Origin: an uncultured Clostridia bacterium
GTDB lineage: Bacteria > Bacillota > Clostridia > Christensenellales > Borkfalkiaceae
Direction: 5' to 3'
NCBI GenBank assembly: GCA_949283125.1
Contig: CASDRK010000013.1
Span: 26,014 to 90,013, forward strand
DNA length: 64,000 nt
Shown piece by piece: positions 26,078-34,784 of this stretch (position 1 is its first letter; the number at the start of each line of letters is the position of its first letter). The position numbers were made by a program, and so were the translations under genes. The notes beneath the pieces are model-generated. The model ran no database searches. It was given only the letters and a program-made list of their open reading frames with translations, and was not told the DNA's origin.

Positions 26078-26704
26078 TCAATGCCCGACGGTCCCGTCGG
26101 AAGGTTGCCCCTCATGAGCCGCCCAACGACATTCCGATATTTCAAAATTGTCGAAAGTCGCCGTGAACGAGCTATCTTCGGGACTGCACGCGTATATGCC
26201 GAACGGCACTCTGCCCGCGGCAGCAGGCATGTGACAGATGCGCATCTGACTGAAGCGGACGCCGTCGCGCGAGCACTCTATGCAGAAATCGGCGCCGCGG
26301 CGGCTGAGCCTGTACCACATGCAGTTTACGTCCGCGGGTATATCCACGGACGCCCAGTCGGAATAGCCGCCGACCGTGACCACGCTGCCGAGGCGCTGAA
26401 GCCGTTCGTCTTCGCGCTCCGTTGAACCCTTTATCCAGTTCTGCCCGTCGATGTAGACAACGACTCCGCACTGATCGAAGCGGCGCTTGCCCGAAAATGC
26501 GGCGCGGACGGTAAACGAAAAATACAACTCGTCGGTCGTTGTCTGCAACAGCGGGGCATTGTCGTTGCAAAATCCGTAATACGTGCGCTGCCACAGGTCG
26601 GTGCGCGGCACCGTGACGATCTCCGCCTTGTTTCCGTCGGCCGAAAATCCGGCCGGCCGCCGCGTCCACGTCCATTCGCGGCCGAGCATCGAAATCTTTT
26701 CCAT
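26078..26704 (-). CDS. DUF1349 domain protein (concanavalin-like fold)
   Basis: A 208-residue protein with the DUF1349 pattern: FSFTVRAAFSGKRRFDQCGVVVYID, an Asn-Trp-Lys-like NWIKGSTER, WYRLSRRGADFCIECSRDG and a C-terminal FTATFDNFEIS. This jelly-roll family resembles glucanase-type lectin folds and is often linked to carbohydrate handling, though no activity is proven for most members. It has no signal peptide. Ribosome site AGGAG. It stands between rarA and the SbcC-like gene and may share the latter's transcript. Confidence 0.82.
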   Translation of the reverse strand: MEKISMLGREWTWTRRPAGFSADGNKAEIVTVPRTDLWQRTYYGFCNDNAPLLQTTTDELYFSFTVRAAFSGKRRFDQCGVVVYIDGQNWIKGSTEREDERLQRLGSVVTVGGYSDWASVDIPADVNCMWYRLSRRGADFCIECSRDGVRFSQMRICHMPAAAGRVPFGIYACSPEDSSFTATFDNFEISECRWAAHEGQPSDGTVGH

Positions 26705-26745
26705 AAGTAATTCTCCTTCAGTTCTGAAATATATGTTGTCACGAT

Positions 26746-28533
26746 TCAGCCGACGGCGCGGCTCTTATGACAGTAGAAATAAATTATCTGCCTGTCCTTC
26801 GCCAGCCCGCCGAGCAGCGCGGCCGCGCGGGACATGCGCTCCTCGTCAAGTTCGCGGAAGGGATCGTCCAGCACTATGAACGGCAGATCTTCGCCGAACA
26901 GGTGGTCGCACAGCGCAAGGCGGTAGCACAGCGACACGAGCGCGCGCTGCCCGGCCGAAAGGTGCGCGACGGAGCGGAGCTCGCCGCTGCCTTCGAGCGC
27001 GACGGAAAGGTCCTTGTCCACGTACACGCTGTCGCCGAGGGCGCTGCGCATGAGCGAGCAATAGCGCGCGAAGCTCTGCCCGACGGGCTGCGCCGCGCCC
27101 GCGCGCAGCGAACGCTCCGCCTCCTTTAAAAGCCGGGCGGCGGCGGAATAATCCTCCAGCTTTGTCCGGCATTCGGCCAGCTCCTCCGTTGCCGCGGCGA
27201 GGGCGGCCCTGCGCTCCCCGGCGCCTTCGACTATGCTTTCGTCGTCGGATATGTCGCGGTCTGCGGCGGCCAGGCGGCGGAGCAACTCCTCCTCCCGCCG
27301 GGCCGTTTCCCCGGCGTCGGCCTCTTCTTTGCCGTCGCGCCCGGCGACCGCCCCGGCTTCGGACATGCGGACGAGCCCGTCGCGTTCGGCCACGTCGCGC
27401 GCGAGGATGGCTGCGGCGCGGCCGTAGTCCGCGCCGCCGAGACCGTGCCTTTCGAGCACGCCGTCGGCCGCGGCAAAAACATCCTTCCCGCCGGAGGAGC
27501 GGCGGGCTCTGCCGAAAAACAGCACGCACAGCGTGGCCGCGGCAAAGAGCGCGCCTGCGGCAACGGCGGCTATGCCGACGAACAGATTTGCGCCCGTCAC
27601 CGCCACTCCGCCCGCAACGAGCAGGGCGGACAGAAGAAACGACAGCACCGTAGCCGCGCCGGGGCGGTTGCGGCGCGCACGCGCGCCGGCCTGCGCGCGT
27701 GCGCCCGCCGCCTTCTCCAGCACGGAAACTTCCCGCTCGTCGGGCATGCCCTCGGGATATCTTTCCTCGAGGGCGGCAAGCCGGGCGCGGGCCTCATCGG
27801 CGCGCAGCCGCGCCCCGTCGGCGGCGGCTGCGCGCCTGACCGATTCCGCCTCGCGGCGGACGGCGGCAAGTTCGGCCGCGAGAGCGGCGCGTTCGGCATA
27901 TTTTCCGTCCAGTCGGGCGGAAGCTTCGTCGGCGGCGGCAATGTCCGCGCGGCAGCGCGCGGCAAGGCCCTCCAGCTCCGGGATGCGCCCCCTGTTCCCG
28001 CGCGACTGCAATCTTTTGCAGGCCTTTTCCAGAGCCTGCAACGCGCCGTCGGCGCTCTCCCCCGCTGAAAGATAGTCGCCGAGCCGTGCGTTGATGTCGC
28101 CCGTGGGCGAAAGCTCGCCGCCGTCGCCCGCAAAATACAGCGTGCGCGCAAAGGACTGTTCGTCCATGCCGAACACGGCCTGTCCGAGCCCGGCGGAGTA
28201 ATCGCGGCAGAGCTCGCCGTCGCGGTACAGCCTGAACTCGTCGCCCGAAGTCCTGTCGAAAAAGCGCTCGGCGCGCCACAGCCTGCCCCGCCACTCGAAC
28301 GTGAGGTTGCCGCCGAATTTTCCGCCGGCGAAGGGGTAATAGTGACGGCGCTCGTTGAACCGCGCGCGCGAAGAATCGGCGGGCAGACCGTAAAACATGG
28401 CCTTGATGAAGGCGGCGAGGGTGGATTTGCCGCCGCCGTTGGGGCTGTAAAAGGCGGAGACCCCGCCCTTGAAATCTATGTCGCAGGAGTGCAGCACCCC
28501 GAAATTTTCGATGTGGCATCTGATAAGCTTCAC
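26746..28533 (-). CDS. SbcC/YhaN-like SMC-type ATPase (GTG start)
   Basis: A 595-residue ABC-type ATPase with the heads at both ends: Walker A SPNGGGKST (about residues 31-39), signature HLSAGQRALVSL and Walker B FIVLDDPFRELDEER near the C-terminus. Between them lie Ala/Arg/Glu-rich coiled coils broken by two hydrophobic helices (VLSFLLSALLVAGGVAVTG; FVGIAAVAAGALFAAATLCVLFF), as in Bacillus YhaN. The GTG start overlaps the nuclease gene's stop (GTGA). With that nuclease it should form an Rad50/Mre11-like DNA-end processing pair, perhaps held at the membrane. Confidence 0.86.
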   Translation of the reverse strand: MKLIRCHIENFGVLHSCDIDFKGGVSAFYSPNGGGKSTLAAFIKAMFYGLPADSSRARFNERRHYYPFAGGKFGGNLTFEWRGRLWRAERFFDRTSGDEFRLYRDGELCRDYSAGLGQAVFGMDEQSFARTLYFAGDGGELSPTGDINARLGDYLSAGESADGALQALEKACKRLQSRGNRGRIPELEGLAARCRADIAAADEASARLDGKYAERAALAAELAAVRREAESVRRAAAADGARLRADEARARLAALEERYPEGMPDEREVSVLEKAAGARAQAGARARRNRPGAATVLSFLLSALLVAGGVAVTGANLFVGIAAVAAGALFAAATLCVLFFGRARRSSGGKDVFAAADGVLERHGLGGADYGRAAAILARDVAERDGLVRMSEAGAVAGRDGKEEADAGETARREEELLRRLAAADRDISDDESIVEGAGERRAALAAATEELAECRTKLEDYSAAARLLKEAERSLRAGAAQPVGQSFARYCSLMRSALGDSVYVDKDLSVALEGSGELRSVAHLSAGQRALVSLCYRLALCDHLFGEDLPFIVLDDPFRELDEERMSRAAALLGGLAKDRQIIYFYCHKSRAVG

Positions 28534-29594
28534 AGCTCGTCCCCCCTGCCCGCAAGGGCCGCAAGTCCCGCGCGGAGTATGCGCGCGCGCTGCTCTTCCG
28601 AGTAGCCTTCGGCCGCGGCTACGGCGCGCGCGAACGCGCCCTTGAGGGTGCGGTCGGCGGCGAGCGCCGCGGCGGACACGGCCGGGCGGGTGACGTCCCT
28701 GACCGATACGCAGTAGAATGCGGAGGAGAGCTCGCTTTCGACCTGTTTTGCCAGACCCGAGACGTCGAAATCAACTTCGCCCGCAAGAATTACCCTGCAC
28801 ATATCCCCCGACGAACCCGGCACGGCCGCCCTGACCGCGCGCAAGGCCGCAGACCAGTCCGCACAGGCCGAAATATCGCACGTCACCTCGCGCACCGTAC
28901 GGCGGGCAAAGGGGACGAAGGCGGAATATACCTGTCTGCCGACCTGCATGGTGACTATGCCCTTTGCGCCCGGCTCGTCGAATCCCCTGCCTTCGGGACA
29001 GCCGCTGTAGACGTACACGCCGCGGTCGTCCAGCCTGCCGCTTTTGAACGAGTGCACGTGGCCGAGGGCGAGATAGTCTATGCCGCGGCCGCGCAGCCGG
29101 GCGAGATTTATTTTGCCGGGGCCGTCGCTTTCGGATATCTGGCCGTGCAGCATGACTATGTTGGTGCGCGAGACGTCGAGACTGAGCGACGACCAGTACG
29201 ACAGGCTGTTTTCCCCGCACAGCTCTATGCCGGCGACGGTGACTTCGCCGTAGTTGAAATAGCTCCACCCGCTCGAAAACGTGCGGAGATTGGGCAGCTC
29301 CTCCGCATAGCTCTGCGCTCCGTCGTGATTGCCGCGCAGATACAAAAAGTCTACGTCGGGGTGGCTCTTGACCACGTTGTAAAAGTACTCCTTGTCCCTG
29401 CGCAGGGGGCGGTCCGCGTCGAACGCGTCGCCGCACAGCAGCACGGCCCTGTAACCGCCCTGCGCGGCGTAATCGGCTATCCGCCCGAAGGCGGCGCGCA
29501 GTTCGCGCCGCCGCTCCGCGCTCTTTTCCGGCGGGAAATTTGCGTTCAGCGCCGAACCGAGATGCAGATCGGCGCAATGTATGAATTTTAACAT
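28530..29594 (-). CDS. SbcD/YhaO-like DNA repair metallophosphoesterase
   Basis: A 354-residue Mre11-family nuclease. All metal-binding motifs are visible: HCADLHLGS (residues 6-14), CGDAFDAD, RGNHDG, MLHGQIS and LGHVHSFKSG. It is translation-coupled by a 4-base overlap to the SbcC-like ATPase gene. The pair matches the yhaO-yhaN arrangement of Firmicutes and should trim DNA ends or hairpins. Confidence 0.92.
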   Translation of the reverse strand: MLKFIHCADLHLGSALNANFPPEKSAERRRELRAAFGRIADYAAQGGYRAVLLCGDAFDADRPLRRDKEYFYNVVKSHPDVDFLYLRGNHDGAQSYAEELPNLRTFSSGWSYFNYGEVTVAGIELCGENSLSYWSSLSLDVSRTNIVMLHGQISESDGPGKINLARLRGRGIDYLALGHVHSFKSGRLDDRGVYVYSGCPEGRGFDEPGAKGIVTMQVGRQVYSAFVPFARRTVREVTCDISACADWSAALRAVRAAVPGSSGDMCRVILAGEVDFDVSGLAKQVESELSSAFYCVSVRDVTRPAVSAAALAADRTLKGAFARAVAAAEGYSEEQRARILRAGLAALAGRGDEL

Positions 29595-29770
29595 AGTCCT
29601 CCCGTCCGCCGCGCGGCGGACTTTATGCAGTAAAAAACTTGCGTAAGGCGGCGAAAACGCCGCATTTAAATTTTAGCCGCGCGGGGAGAGTTTGTCAACG
29701 CGCGAACGGCAAGTTTGCCCCGCGCGCCGGCCGGGCGGACATCGGCCCGCATCCGCCCGGCGGACGCAAA

Positions 29771-29800
29771 GCGGCCGCGGAAGGCACCTTCCGCGGCCGC
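29771..29800. terminator. Strong hairpin between two minus-strand transcripts
   Basis: A perfect 14-bp GC-rich inverted repeat (29771-29784 with 29787-29800), flanked by CAAA on the left and TTTG on the right. It lies just after the stop of the 407-residue membrane protein and probably ends its transcript. The rest of 29595-29815 shows nothing else. Confidence 0.65.
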
Positions 29801-29815
29801 GCGTTTGCTTGAAAA

Positions 29816-31039
29816 TCATCCCTTTGCGCTCTTTATGGCCTTTTTAATCTTGCGCGCTTTGCGCTTGACGGGGAAGAACCAGAAGATGGATATCAGCCAC
29901 AGCACGACGTAGCAGATACCCGAAACTATGCCCGAACCGCCGAACGCAAGGGGCAGGCCGGACATTGCGTCCGCCATTCCCGCGGGCATTTCGCCGCCCA
30001 TCTGCCCGATCATGTCGGGCATGATGCCCACGGCTATCGTAGGAACGAGCACGAAGAGCACGCAGGGCAGCCAGCACAGAAGCTTGACGTACCACATGGT
30101 GAACTTCTTGTTTTTGAGGAATATGTGCAACAGCGCAATGAGCGCCATTATGAGCCAGAGGGCGGAAGTGAGACCTATCGTGCCCGCCGACGCAAGGAAT
30201 ATCGCCATGCCTATCGTGGTGAGAGTGGATTCGTCCATCTCCGCAAAAGCGTCTTCCATCATGCCGTTCAGGTCGAAGGAGCCGCCTGCGCCGGAAGAGC
30301 CTTCGTCCTCTTCGGGAACGAAAGCCGAAAATGCCTGCGAATAGGAGAACGAATTGTCCTCCTGCACGCCGCTGTCGACCATATCGTCGAACATGGCGCC
30401 CACATCTTCGAGCTGCTCGGCGGTGAGCGGATGGCCTATGCTCTGCGCATATGCGCTTGCCGCCGCCCTGAACTGCGACTTTGCGTCATCGTATCTGCCC
30501 TCGGCTATGAGGTCGGTAACGGCGCGTATTTCGTCGACGGGGGCCTGCTCGAACTCTTCAAACTCGGCCTGGGCGCTCTGCGCGACGATAAACGAAGCGA
30601 AGTAGGGCATTGCCTGCGCCATAACCGTGTCGAGGGCGTCGCCTATGTCCAGCAGCTCGTCCGAAAGGTATGTGCGCACGTCTTCCGCGGAGGGCGAAAA
30701 GCCCAGCGACAGCGCGGGCAGCGGCCTTATGCGCACGCTGAGCGCGGCGTCGGCGTCCTGCAATACGTAAGTGATCATCTCGGTCATCGCCTGGGTTTCT
30801 TCGTCCGTCTGCGCCTGCCCGTCACCTCCCTCTTCGGGAACCATGGACGACGCTATGGCCGAGAAGGTTTCGCCGTCGAGCGAAACGTCCACCTGTACCA
30901 TGGGCATGAACAGCTGGCACAGCGCCGCGACGAGCGCTATGACTATCGCCACTATGTTGGCGGGGATGAGCTTGCGCTGCTGTTTTGCATGCAGGCGCTC
31001 GAGCTCGTCAAGGGGCATGGATGAATAATCGGTTTTCAT
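29816..31039 (-). CDS. Membrane protein of unknown function
   Basis: A 407-residue protein I do not recognise. A cytoplasmic N-terminus (DELERLHAKQQRKL) leads into a membrane helix (IVAIVIALVAALCQLFMPMV), then about 220 mostly acidic, Ala-rich residues that should lie outside the cell, then three more helices (IGMAIFLASAGTIGLTSALWLI; LLCWLPCVLFVLVPTIAVGI; GIVSGICYVVLWLISIFWFF) and a basic tail VKRKARKIKKAIKSAKG. ATG 31039 has GGAGAGAG upstream. It is transcribed alone from the promoter at 31112-31141. Confidence 0.75.
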   Translation of the reverse strand: MKTDYSSMPLDELERLHAKQQRKLIPANIVAIVIALVAALCQLFMPMVQVDVSLDGETFSAIASSMVPEEGGDGQAQTDEETQAMTEMITYVLQDADAALSVRIRPLPALSLGFSPSAEDVRTYLSDELLDIGDALDTVMAQAMPYFASFIVAQSAQAEFEEFEQAPVDEIRAVTDLIAEGRYDDAKSQFRAAASAYAQSIGHPLTAEQLEDVGAMFDDMVDSGVQEDNSFSYSQAFSAFVPEEDEGSSGAGGSFDLNGMMEDAFAEMDESTLTTIGMAIFLASAGTIGLTSALWLIMALIALLHIFLKNKKFTMWYVKLLCWLPCVLFVLVPTIAVGIMPDMIGQMGGEMPAGMADAMSGLPLAFGGSGIVSGICYVVLWLISIFWFFPVKRKARKIKKAIKSAKG

Positions 31040-31111
31040 TGCTCTCTCTCCGTTGCGCGGCGCGCCGCCCCTTTGCGGGACGCCGCGCCGCGGATATTTT
31101 TTGTCATATTT

Positions 31112-31141
31112 ATAATACCACAACCATAAAGATTATGTCAA
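31112..31141 (-). promoter_or_regulatory. Promoter of the 407-residue membrane protein
   Basis: Minus-strand TTGACA (31141-31136), 18 bp, TATTAT (31117-31112). Confidence 0.65.
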
Positions 31142-31188
31142 GACAGACACAAGTCAAACTTTCGACAATAAAATTAATAAACACATTG

Positions 31189-31217
31189 TTGACAAACCGG
31201 CCGCGTTATGATAAAAT
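31189..31217 (+). promoter_or_regulatory. Promoter of the 168-residue membrane protein
   Basis: TTGACA (31189-31194), 17 bp, TAAAAT (31212-31217); start of transcription near 31224, about 60 bases before the gene. Confidence 0.7.
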
Positions 31218-31287
31218 CTGATACAGGGGAAGCCTTCCCCGGCAAATAAGGGGGCCGGCCCCACAAAAAGATAAGGAGAGATAAAAA

Positions 31288-31794
31288 ATGGCAAAACGCA
31301 AATCCAAAAAACTCAACACCGTCGCGCTTGCGGCGGTCGCCGCGACGCTCGTCTTTCTGGCACTCGCCGTGACGGGAATGCTCATCGACTGGGTATCCGT
31401 ACCCAACATCGGCCACGGCTTGGGCGAGGCCTTGGGACAGGACGCGCCCGAACGCATAGGCTTCACTCTTGCCGAATGCGCAACCGAGTGGGAGGTTGAA
31501 GAATACAACGCCATGAACGCGCTGGCGATAGTCACCGTTGTGGCGGCCGCCCTGACCTTTGTGGGCGCGGCGGCAACCATGATAACCGGAAACAAGCTTG
31601 TAAAATTTGCGGCGATGGCGCTGGGCGCGGTCACGCTGGTGTGCGCGATAATCGCGATAGTGCTGACCTATTCCTACTGCGACAACACGCTGATAGCCCT
31701 TGCAGACGGAACGCCCGCGATAGGCGCCTGGCTGCTGACGATAGCCGGTGCGCTGTGCGGACTTGCCGGCGCGGCTGCGGCAATAAAGAGCTGA
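31288..31794 (+). CDS. Small four-helix membrane protein of unknown function
   Basis: 168 residues with a basic N-terminus (MAKRKSKKLN), a first helix (TVALAAVAATLVFLALAVTG), an exposed loop of about 45 residues rich in acidic groups, and three further helices ending in AGAAAAIKS. I do not recognise a family. GGAG lies 10 bases before the ATG. It has its own promoter and terminator and diverges from the 407-residue membrane protein. Confidence 0.75.
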   Translation: MAKRKSKKLNTVALAAVAATLVFLALAVTGMLIDWVSVPNIGHGLGEALGQDAPERIGFTLAECATEWEVEEYNAMNALAIVTVVAAALTFVGAAATMITGNKLVKFAAMALGAVTLVCAIIAIVLTYSYCDNTLIALADGTPAIGAWLLTIAGALCGLAGAAAAIKS

Positions 31795-31829
31795 AAACAC
31801 ATACGACCGCATATATACCGCAACGAAAG

Positions 31830-31862
31830 GGGCGGCGGCGCGGTTGAAACGCGCCGCCGCCC
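31830..31862 (+). terminator. Terminator of the small membrane protein gene
   Basis: A perfect 13-bp GC stem (31830-31842 with 31850-31862), 7-base loop, followed by GTAATTTTAA. Confidence 0.75.
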
Positions 31863-31971
31863 GTAATTTTAAGGTGTATTCACGCATTGTTCCGCCGCCG
31901 GTTTCCGGCGTGCCGACGCATGTTTTTGCCGCGCGCCGCGCCCGGCTTTTCCCGCCGGGGCGGACGGGCAT

Positions 31972-33045
31972 TTACAGTATCACCCCGCCGCCGAGACAGC
32001 GCGCTTCGTCGTAAAACACGGCGTACTGGCCGGGGGTCACCGCGCGCTGGGGCCGGGCGAAATCGACGTGCGCCCCGCCGCGGCCGTCGGTTGTGACCGT
32101 AACGTCCTGTTCGCCCTGACGATAGCGGAATTTTGCCCTGCACGCAAAGGGCGCCGCCGGAGGGTCAAAGCCTATCCAGTTGATGTTCCCAACCTCGCAC
32201 GAGGAGGTGTACAGCGGACTTTCGTCGCCGTGCGAAACATACAGTATATTGTTTTTCACATCCTTTTTTACCACAAACCAGCGGCCGCTTTCGCCCGCCC
32301 TGCCGCCGAGGTTGACGCCCCTGCGCTGACCCAGCGTGTAGTGCATGAGCCCGATGTGCTCGCCCACCTCCTCGCCGTCGAGCGTGAGTATCCTGCCCGG
32401 CTGCGCGGGCAGATAGCGCGAGAGGAACTGCCTGAAGTTTCTTTCGCCGATGAAGCATATGCCGGTGGAATCCTTTTTGTCCGCCGTGGCCAGCCCGTTT
32501 TCCTCGGCAAGGGCGCGCACCTCGGCCTTGCGCATGTCCGCAAGGGGGAATATCACCCTTTCCAGCTGCTGCTGCGTTACCTGATTCAGAAAGTACGTCT
32601 GGTCCTTGCCGGCGTCGGCCGCCTTTAAAAGATAGTGCCTGCCGTCGGCGTTGTGGTCTATGCCGCAGTAGTGCCCCGTGGCGATGTAGTCCGCGCCCAT
32701 GGACAGGGCGTATTCGCGGAATGGACCGAACTTTATTTCGCGGTTGCACAGCACGTCGGGGTTGGGCGTTCTGCCCGCCGCATACTCCGCAAGAAAGTAC
32801 GAAAACACCCTGTCGGCATACTGCTTTGCGAAGTTGACGGAGTAATACGGGATATCGAGCAGCGCGCACACCCTGCGCACGTCCTCGAAGTCGCCCTCGG
32901 CGGTGCATTCGCCGCCCGCCCCGCTCTCCTCCCAGTTGAGCATGAACAGTCCTATTACGTTGTAGCCCTGCCGTTTAAGCAAAAGAGCGGCCACGGAGCT
33001 GTCCACCCCGCCGCTCATGCCCACGACCACCGTCTTTTTTTCCAT
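31972..33045 (-). CDS. mnmA: tRNA 2-thiouridylase
   Basis: MnmA (357 residues) puts sulfur on U34 of tRNA-Lys, -Glu and -Gln. The N-terminal PP-loop MSGGVDSSVAALLL, catalytic Cys in NPDVLCNREIKF and second Cys in DSTGICFIGERNF are present, as is the C-terminal beta-barrel. Start at ATG 33045 fits the family (MEKKTVVVGMSGG). The promoter's -10 box ends 7 bases before this ATG, so the mRNA should be leaderless. Confidence 0.95.
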   Translation of the reverse strand: MEKKTVVVGMSGGVDSSVAALLLKRQGYNVIGLFMLNWEESGAGGECTAEGDFEDVRRVCALLDIPYYSVNFAKQYADRVFSYFLAEYAAGRTPNPDVLCNREIKFGPFREYALSMGADYIATGHYCGIDHNADGRHYLLKAADAGKDQTYFLNQVTQQQLERVIFPLADMRKAEVRALAEENGLATADKKDSTGICFIGERNFRQFLSRYLPAQPGRILTLDGEEVGEHIGLMHYTLGQRRGVNLGGRAGESGRWFVVKKDVKNNILYVSHGDESPLYTSSCEVGNINWIGFDPPAAPFACRAKFRYRQGEQDVTVTTDGRGGAHVDFARPQRAVTPGQYAVFYDEARCLGGGVIL

Positions 33046-33051
33046 AAAAAT

Positions 33052-33102
33052 ATTATAACATACCCGCAGCGCGTTTGCAAATAAAAAAGAATGTGCTATA
33101 AT
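33052..33102. promoter_or_regulatory. Two divergent promoters sharing one palindromic -35 box
   Basis: TTGCAA at 33075-33080 is its own complement. On the minus strand it pairs with TATAAT (33057-33052) across 17 bp to drive mnmA. On the plus strand it pairs with TATAAT (33097-33102) across 16 bp to drive the DUF4250 gene. RNA polymerase could occupy only one side at a time. Confidence 0.65.
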
Positions 33103-33153
33103 AATACCTGCCGACGCACGCGGCACACGCAAAGGCGCGCGACCACCGACCGC

Positions 33154-33330
33154 ATGAAACTTCCCGAAGACGACATAATAGCACTTTCGTATATAAACAC
33201 CCTGCTGCGCGACGAGTATGCGTCGCTGCGCGAACTGTGCGAGGACAACGACCTCTCGCCCGGGGAAGTGTGCACACGCATGGCGCGGGCGGGATACAGT
33301 TACGACGAGCAGACCAACTCGTTCAGATGA
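33154..33330 (+). CDS. DUF4250 domain protein
   Basis: A 58-residue acidic protein, MKLPEDDIIALSYINTLLRD to the C-terminal YSYDEQTNSF, which covers the full DUF4250 domain. The function of the family is unknown; the helical pattern and YDxxxNxF ending look like a small winged or three-helix DNA-binding fold. It lies 41 bases before the peptidase T gene and probably shares its mRNA. No clear ribosome site is seen. Confidence 0.85.
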   Translation: MKLPEDDIIALSYINTLLRDEYASLRELCEDNDLSPGEVCTRMARAGYSYDEQTNSFR

Positions 33331-33371
33331 GCGCCGCCGCAGAGCGGGGCGCGGACAAGGAAAAACAAATC

Positions 33372-34580
33372 ATGTCAGACGTGCTTTCCAGATTTTTGAG
33401 ATACGTGAAAATTGACACGCCGAGCGACGAAGCCAACTCCGCCGTCACTCCCTCCACCCCCTGTCAGAGGGAGCTTGCGGAGCTTTTGCTGACCGAGCTC
33501 AAGGCGATGGGGCTTGAAGCGACGATGACCGAACACTGCTACGTGTATGCAAAGATCCCCGCCAACGCGCCCGCAAAGGCTGCCGCGGGATTCATCGCGC
33601 ATCTGGACGTCGTGAGTGAGCCCGAAGGCCGCGGAGTAAAGCCCAAGGTGATAAAGTACACCGGCGGCGACATAGTGATAGGCGGCGGCGTCTGCATAAG
33701 CGAAGCCGAATGCCCCGCCCTGAAGAACTACATCGGCATGGACATAGTGACTTCCGACGGCTCCACCATACTCGGCGCGGACGACAAGGCGGGCGTGGCC
33801 GAAATAATGGCCGCGGCGGCATATATCGTATCCCACCCCGAATTCAGGCACGGCGACATAGGCATAGCCTTTACCCCGGACGAGGAGATAGGCCACGGCG
33901 CGGCGCTTTTCGACGTGAAGGGCTTCGGCTGCGATTTCGCCTATACCGTGGACGGAGAGGAGCTGGGCGAACTGAGCTACGAAACCTTCAACGGCGCGGC
34001 CTTTTCCTTTGAGATAGAGGGCAAAAACATCCACCCCGGCTCGGCCAAGGGCAAAATGATAAACGCCGTGCTCATCGCAAACGAAATAACGGCGCGCTTC
34101 CCCGCCGGCGAACGGCCCGAAACCACCGAGGGAAGGGAAGGATATTACTTTATAACGGACGTCGCGGGCAATGTGGAAAAGTGCGCGATATCCGGCATAA
34201 TACGCGACCACGACAGCGTTAAATTTGAAGCGCGCAAGGCGTTTGCCCGGTCGGTGGCCGACGAATTTATGCAAAAATATCCCGGCCGCATCAAATTTTC
34301 GGTGCGCGACCAATACTATAACTGCGCCCGCGTGATAGAGCCAGCGATGCACATAGTGGACGCGGCGGCCGAGGCCATGAGGGCCGAGGGAGTGCAGCCC
34401 GCCATACTGCCCACCCGCGGCGGCACGGACGGCAGCAGCCTTTCGTTTATGGGCCTGCCCTGCCCCAACATTGCCACCGGCGGACACAACGCGCACGCGA
34501 GAAGCGAGTTCATCCCCGTCCCCTGCATGGAAAAGACGGTGAAAATATTGCTAAACATAGTAAGCTCTTTAACGGATTGA
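33372..34580 (+). CDS. pepT: Peptidase T (tripeptidase)
   Basis: A 402-residue M20-family zinc aminopeptidase that removes the N-terminal residue from tripeptides in the cytoplasm. Motifs: FIAHLDVVSEPEG (first zinc His and Asp), ILGADDKAGVAEI (bridging Asp), FTPDEEIGHGA (catalytic Glu), YTVDGEELGELSYETFN and the final His in GGHNAHARSEF. The start MSDVLSRFLRYVKIDTPSD is typical of PepT. tRNA-Arg follows. Confidence 0.94.
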   Translation: MSDVLSRFLRYVKIDTPSDEANSAVTPSTPCQRELAELLLTELKAMGLEATMTEHCYVYAKIPANAPAKAAAGFIAHLDVVSEPEGRGVKPKVIKYTGGDIVIGGGVCISEAECPALKNYIGMDIVTSDGSTILGADDKAGVAEIMAAAAYIVSHPEFRHGDIGIAFTPDEEIGHGAALFDVKGFGCDFAYTVDGEELGELSYETFNGAAFSFEIEGKNIHPGSAKGKMINAVLIANEITARFPAGERPETTEGREGYYFITDVAGNVEKCAISGIIRDHDSVKFEARKAFARSVADEFMQKYPGRIKFSVRDQYYNCARVIEPAMHIVDAAAEAMRAEGVQPAILPTRGGTDGSSLSFMGLPCPNIATGGHNAHARSEFIPVPCMEKTVKILLNIVSSLTD

Positions 34581-34582
34581 AC

Positions 34583-34637
34583 GGCACATATGTGCCCGCC
34601 AACCCCGTTTGATACCCGCCGGAAAGCAACGGCGGGC
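34583..34637. repeat. Two small palindromes between pepT and tRNA-Arg
   Basis: GGCACATATGTGCC (34583-34596) is a perfect 14-bp palindrome, and CCCGCCG pairs with CGGCGGG just before the tRNA. They may mark the end of the pepT mRNA or a processing site. Confidence 0.4.
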
Positions 34638-34639
34638 AT

Positions 34640-34716
34640 GCACCTGTAGCTCAGCCGGATAGAGCACAGACCTCCGACGTCTGGTGCCGATGGTTCGAAT
34701 CCATTCAGGTGCACCA
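34640..34716 (+). tRNA. tRNA-Arg (anticodon CCG)
   Basis: A complete 77-base tRNA. Acceptor GCACCTG pairs with CAGGTGC, the D arm is GCTC/GAGC, the anticodon stem is CAGAC/GTCTG with loop CTCCGAC (anticodon CCG, codon CGG), the T arm holds TTCGAAT, and CCA is encoded at 34714-34716. It is followed at once by a terminator. Confidence 0.97.
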
Positions 34717-34721
34717 AAACG

Positions 34722-34754
34722 GCCGCCCCGCTTGCGCGGGGCGGCTGCTTTTTT
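34722..34754 (+). terminator. Terminator of tRNA-Arg
   Basis: A perfect 10-bp stem (34722-34731 with 34736-34745), TTGC loop and six T at 34749-34754. Confidence 0.9.
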
Positions 34755-34784
34755 GCGGTTCATGTGCCGTGCGGCGCACGGGTG

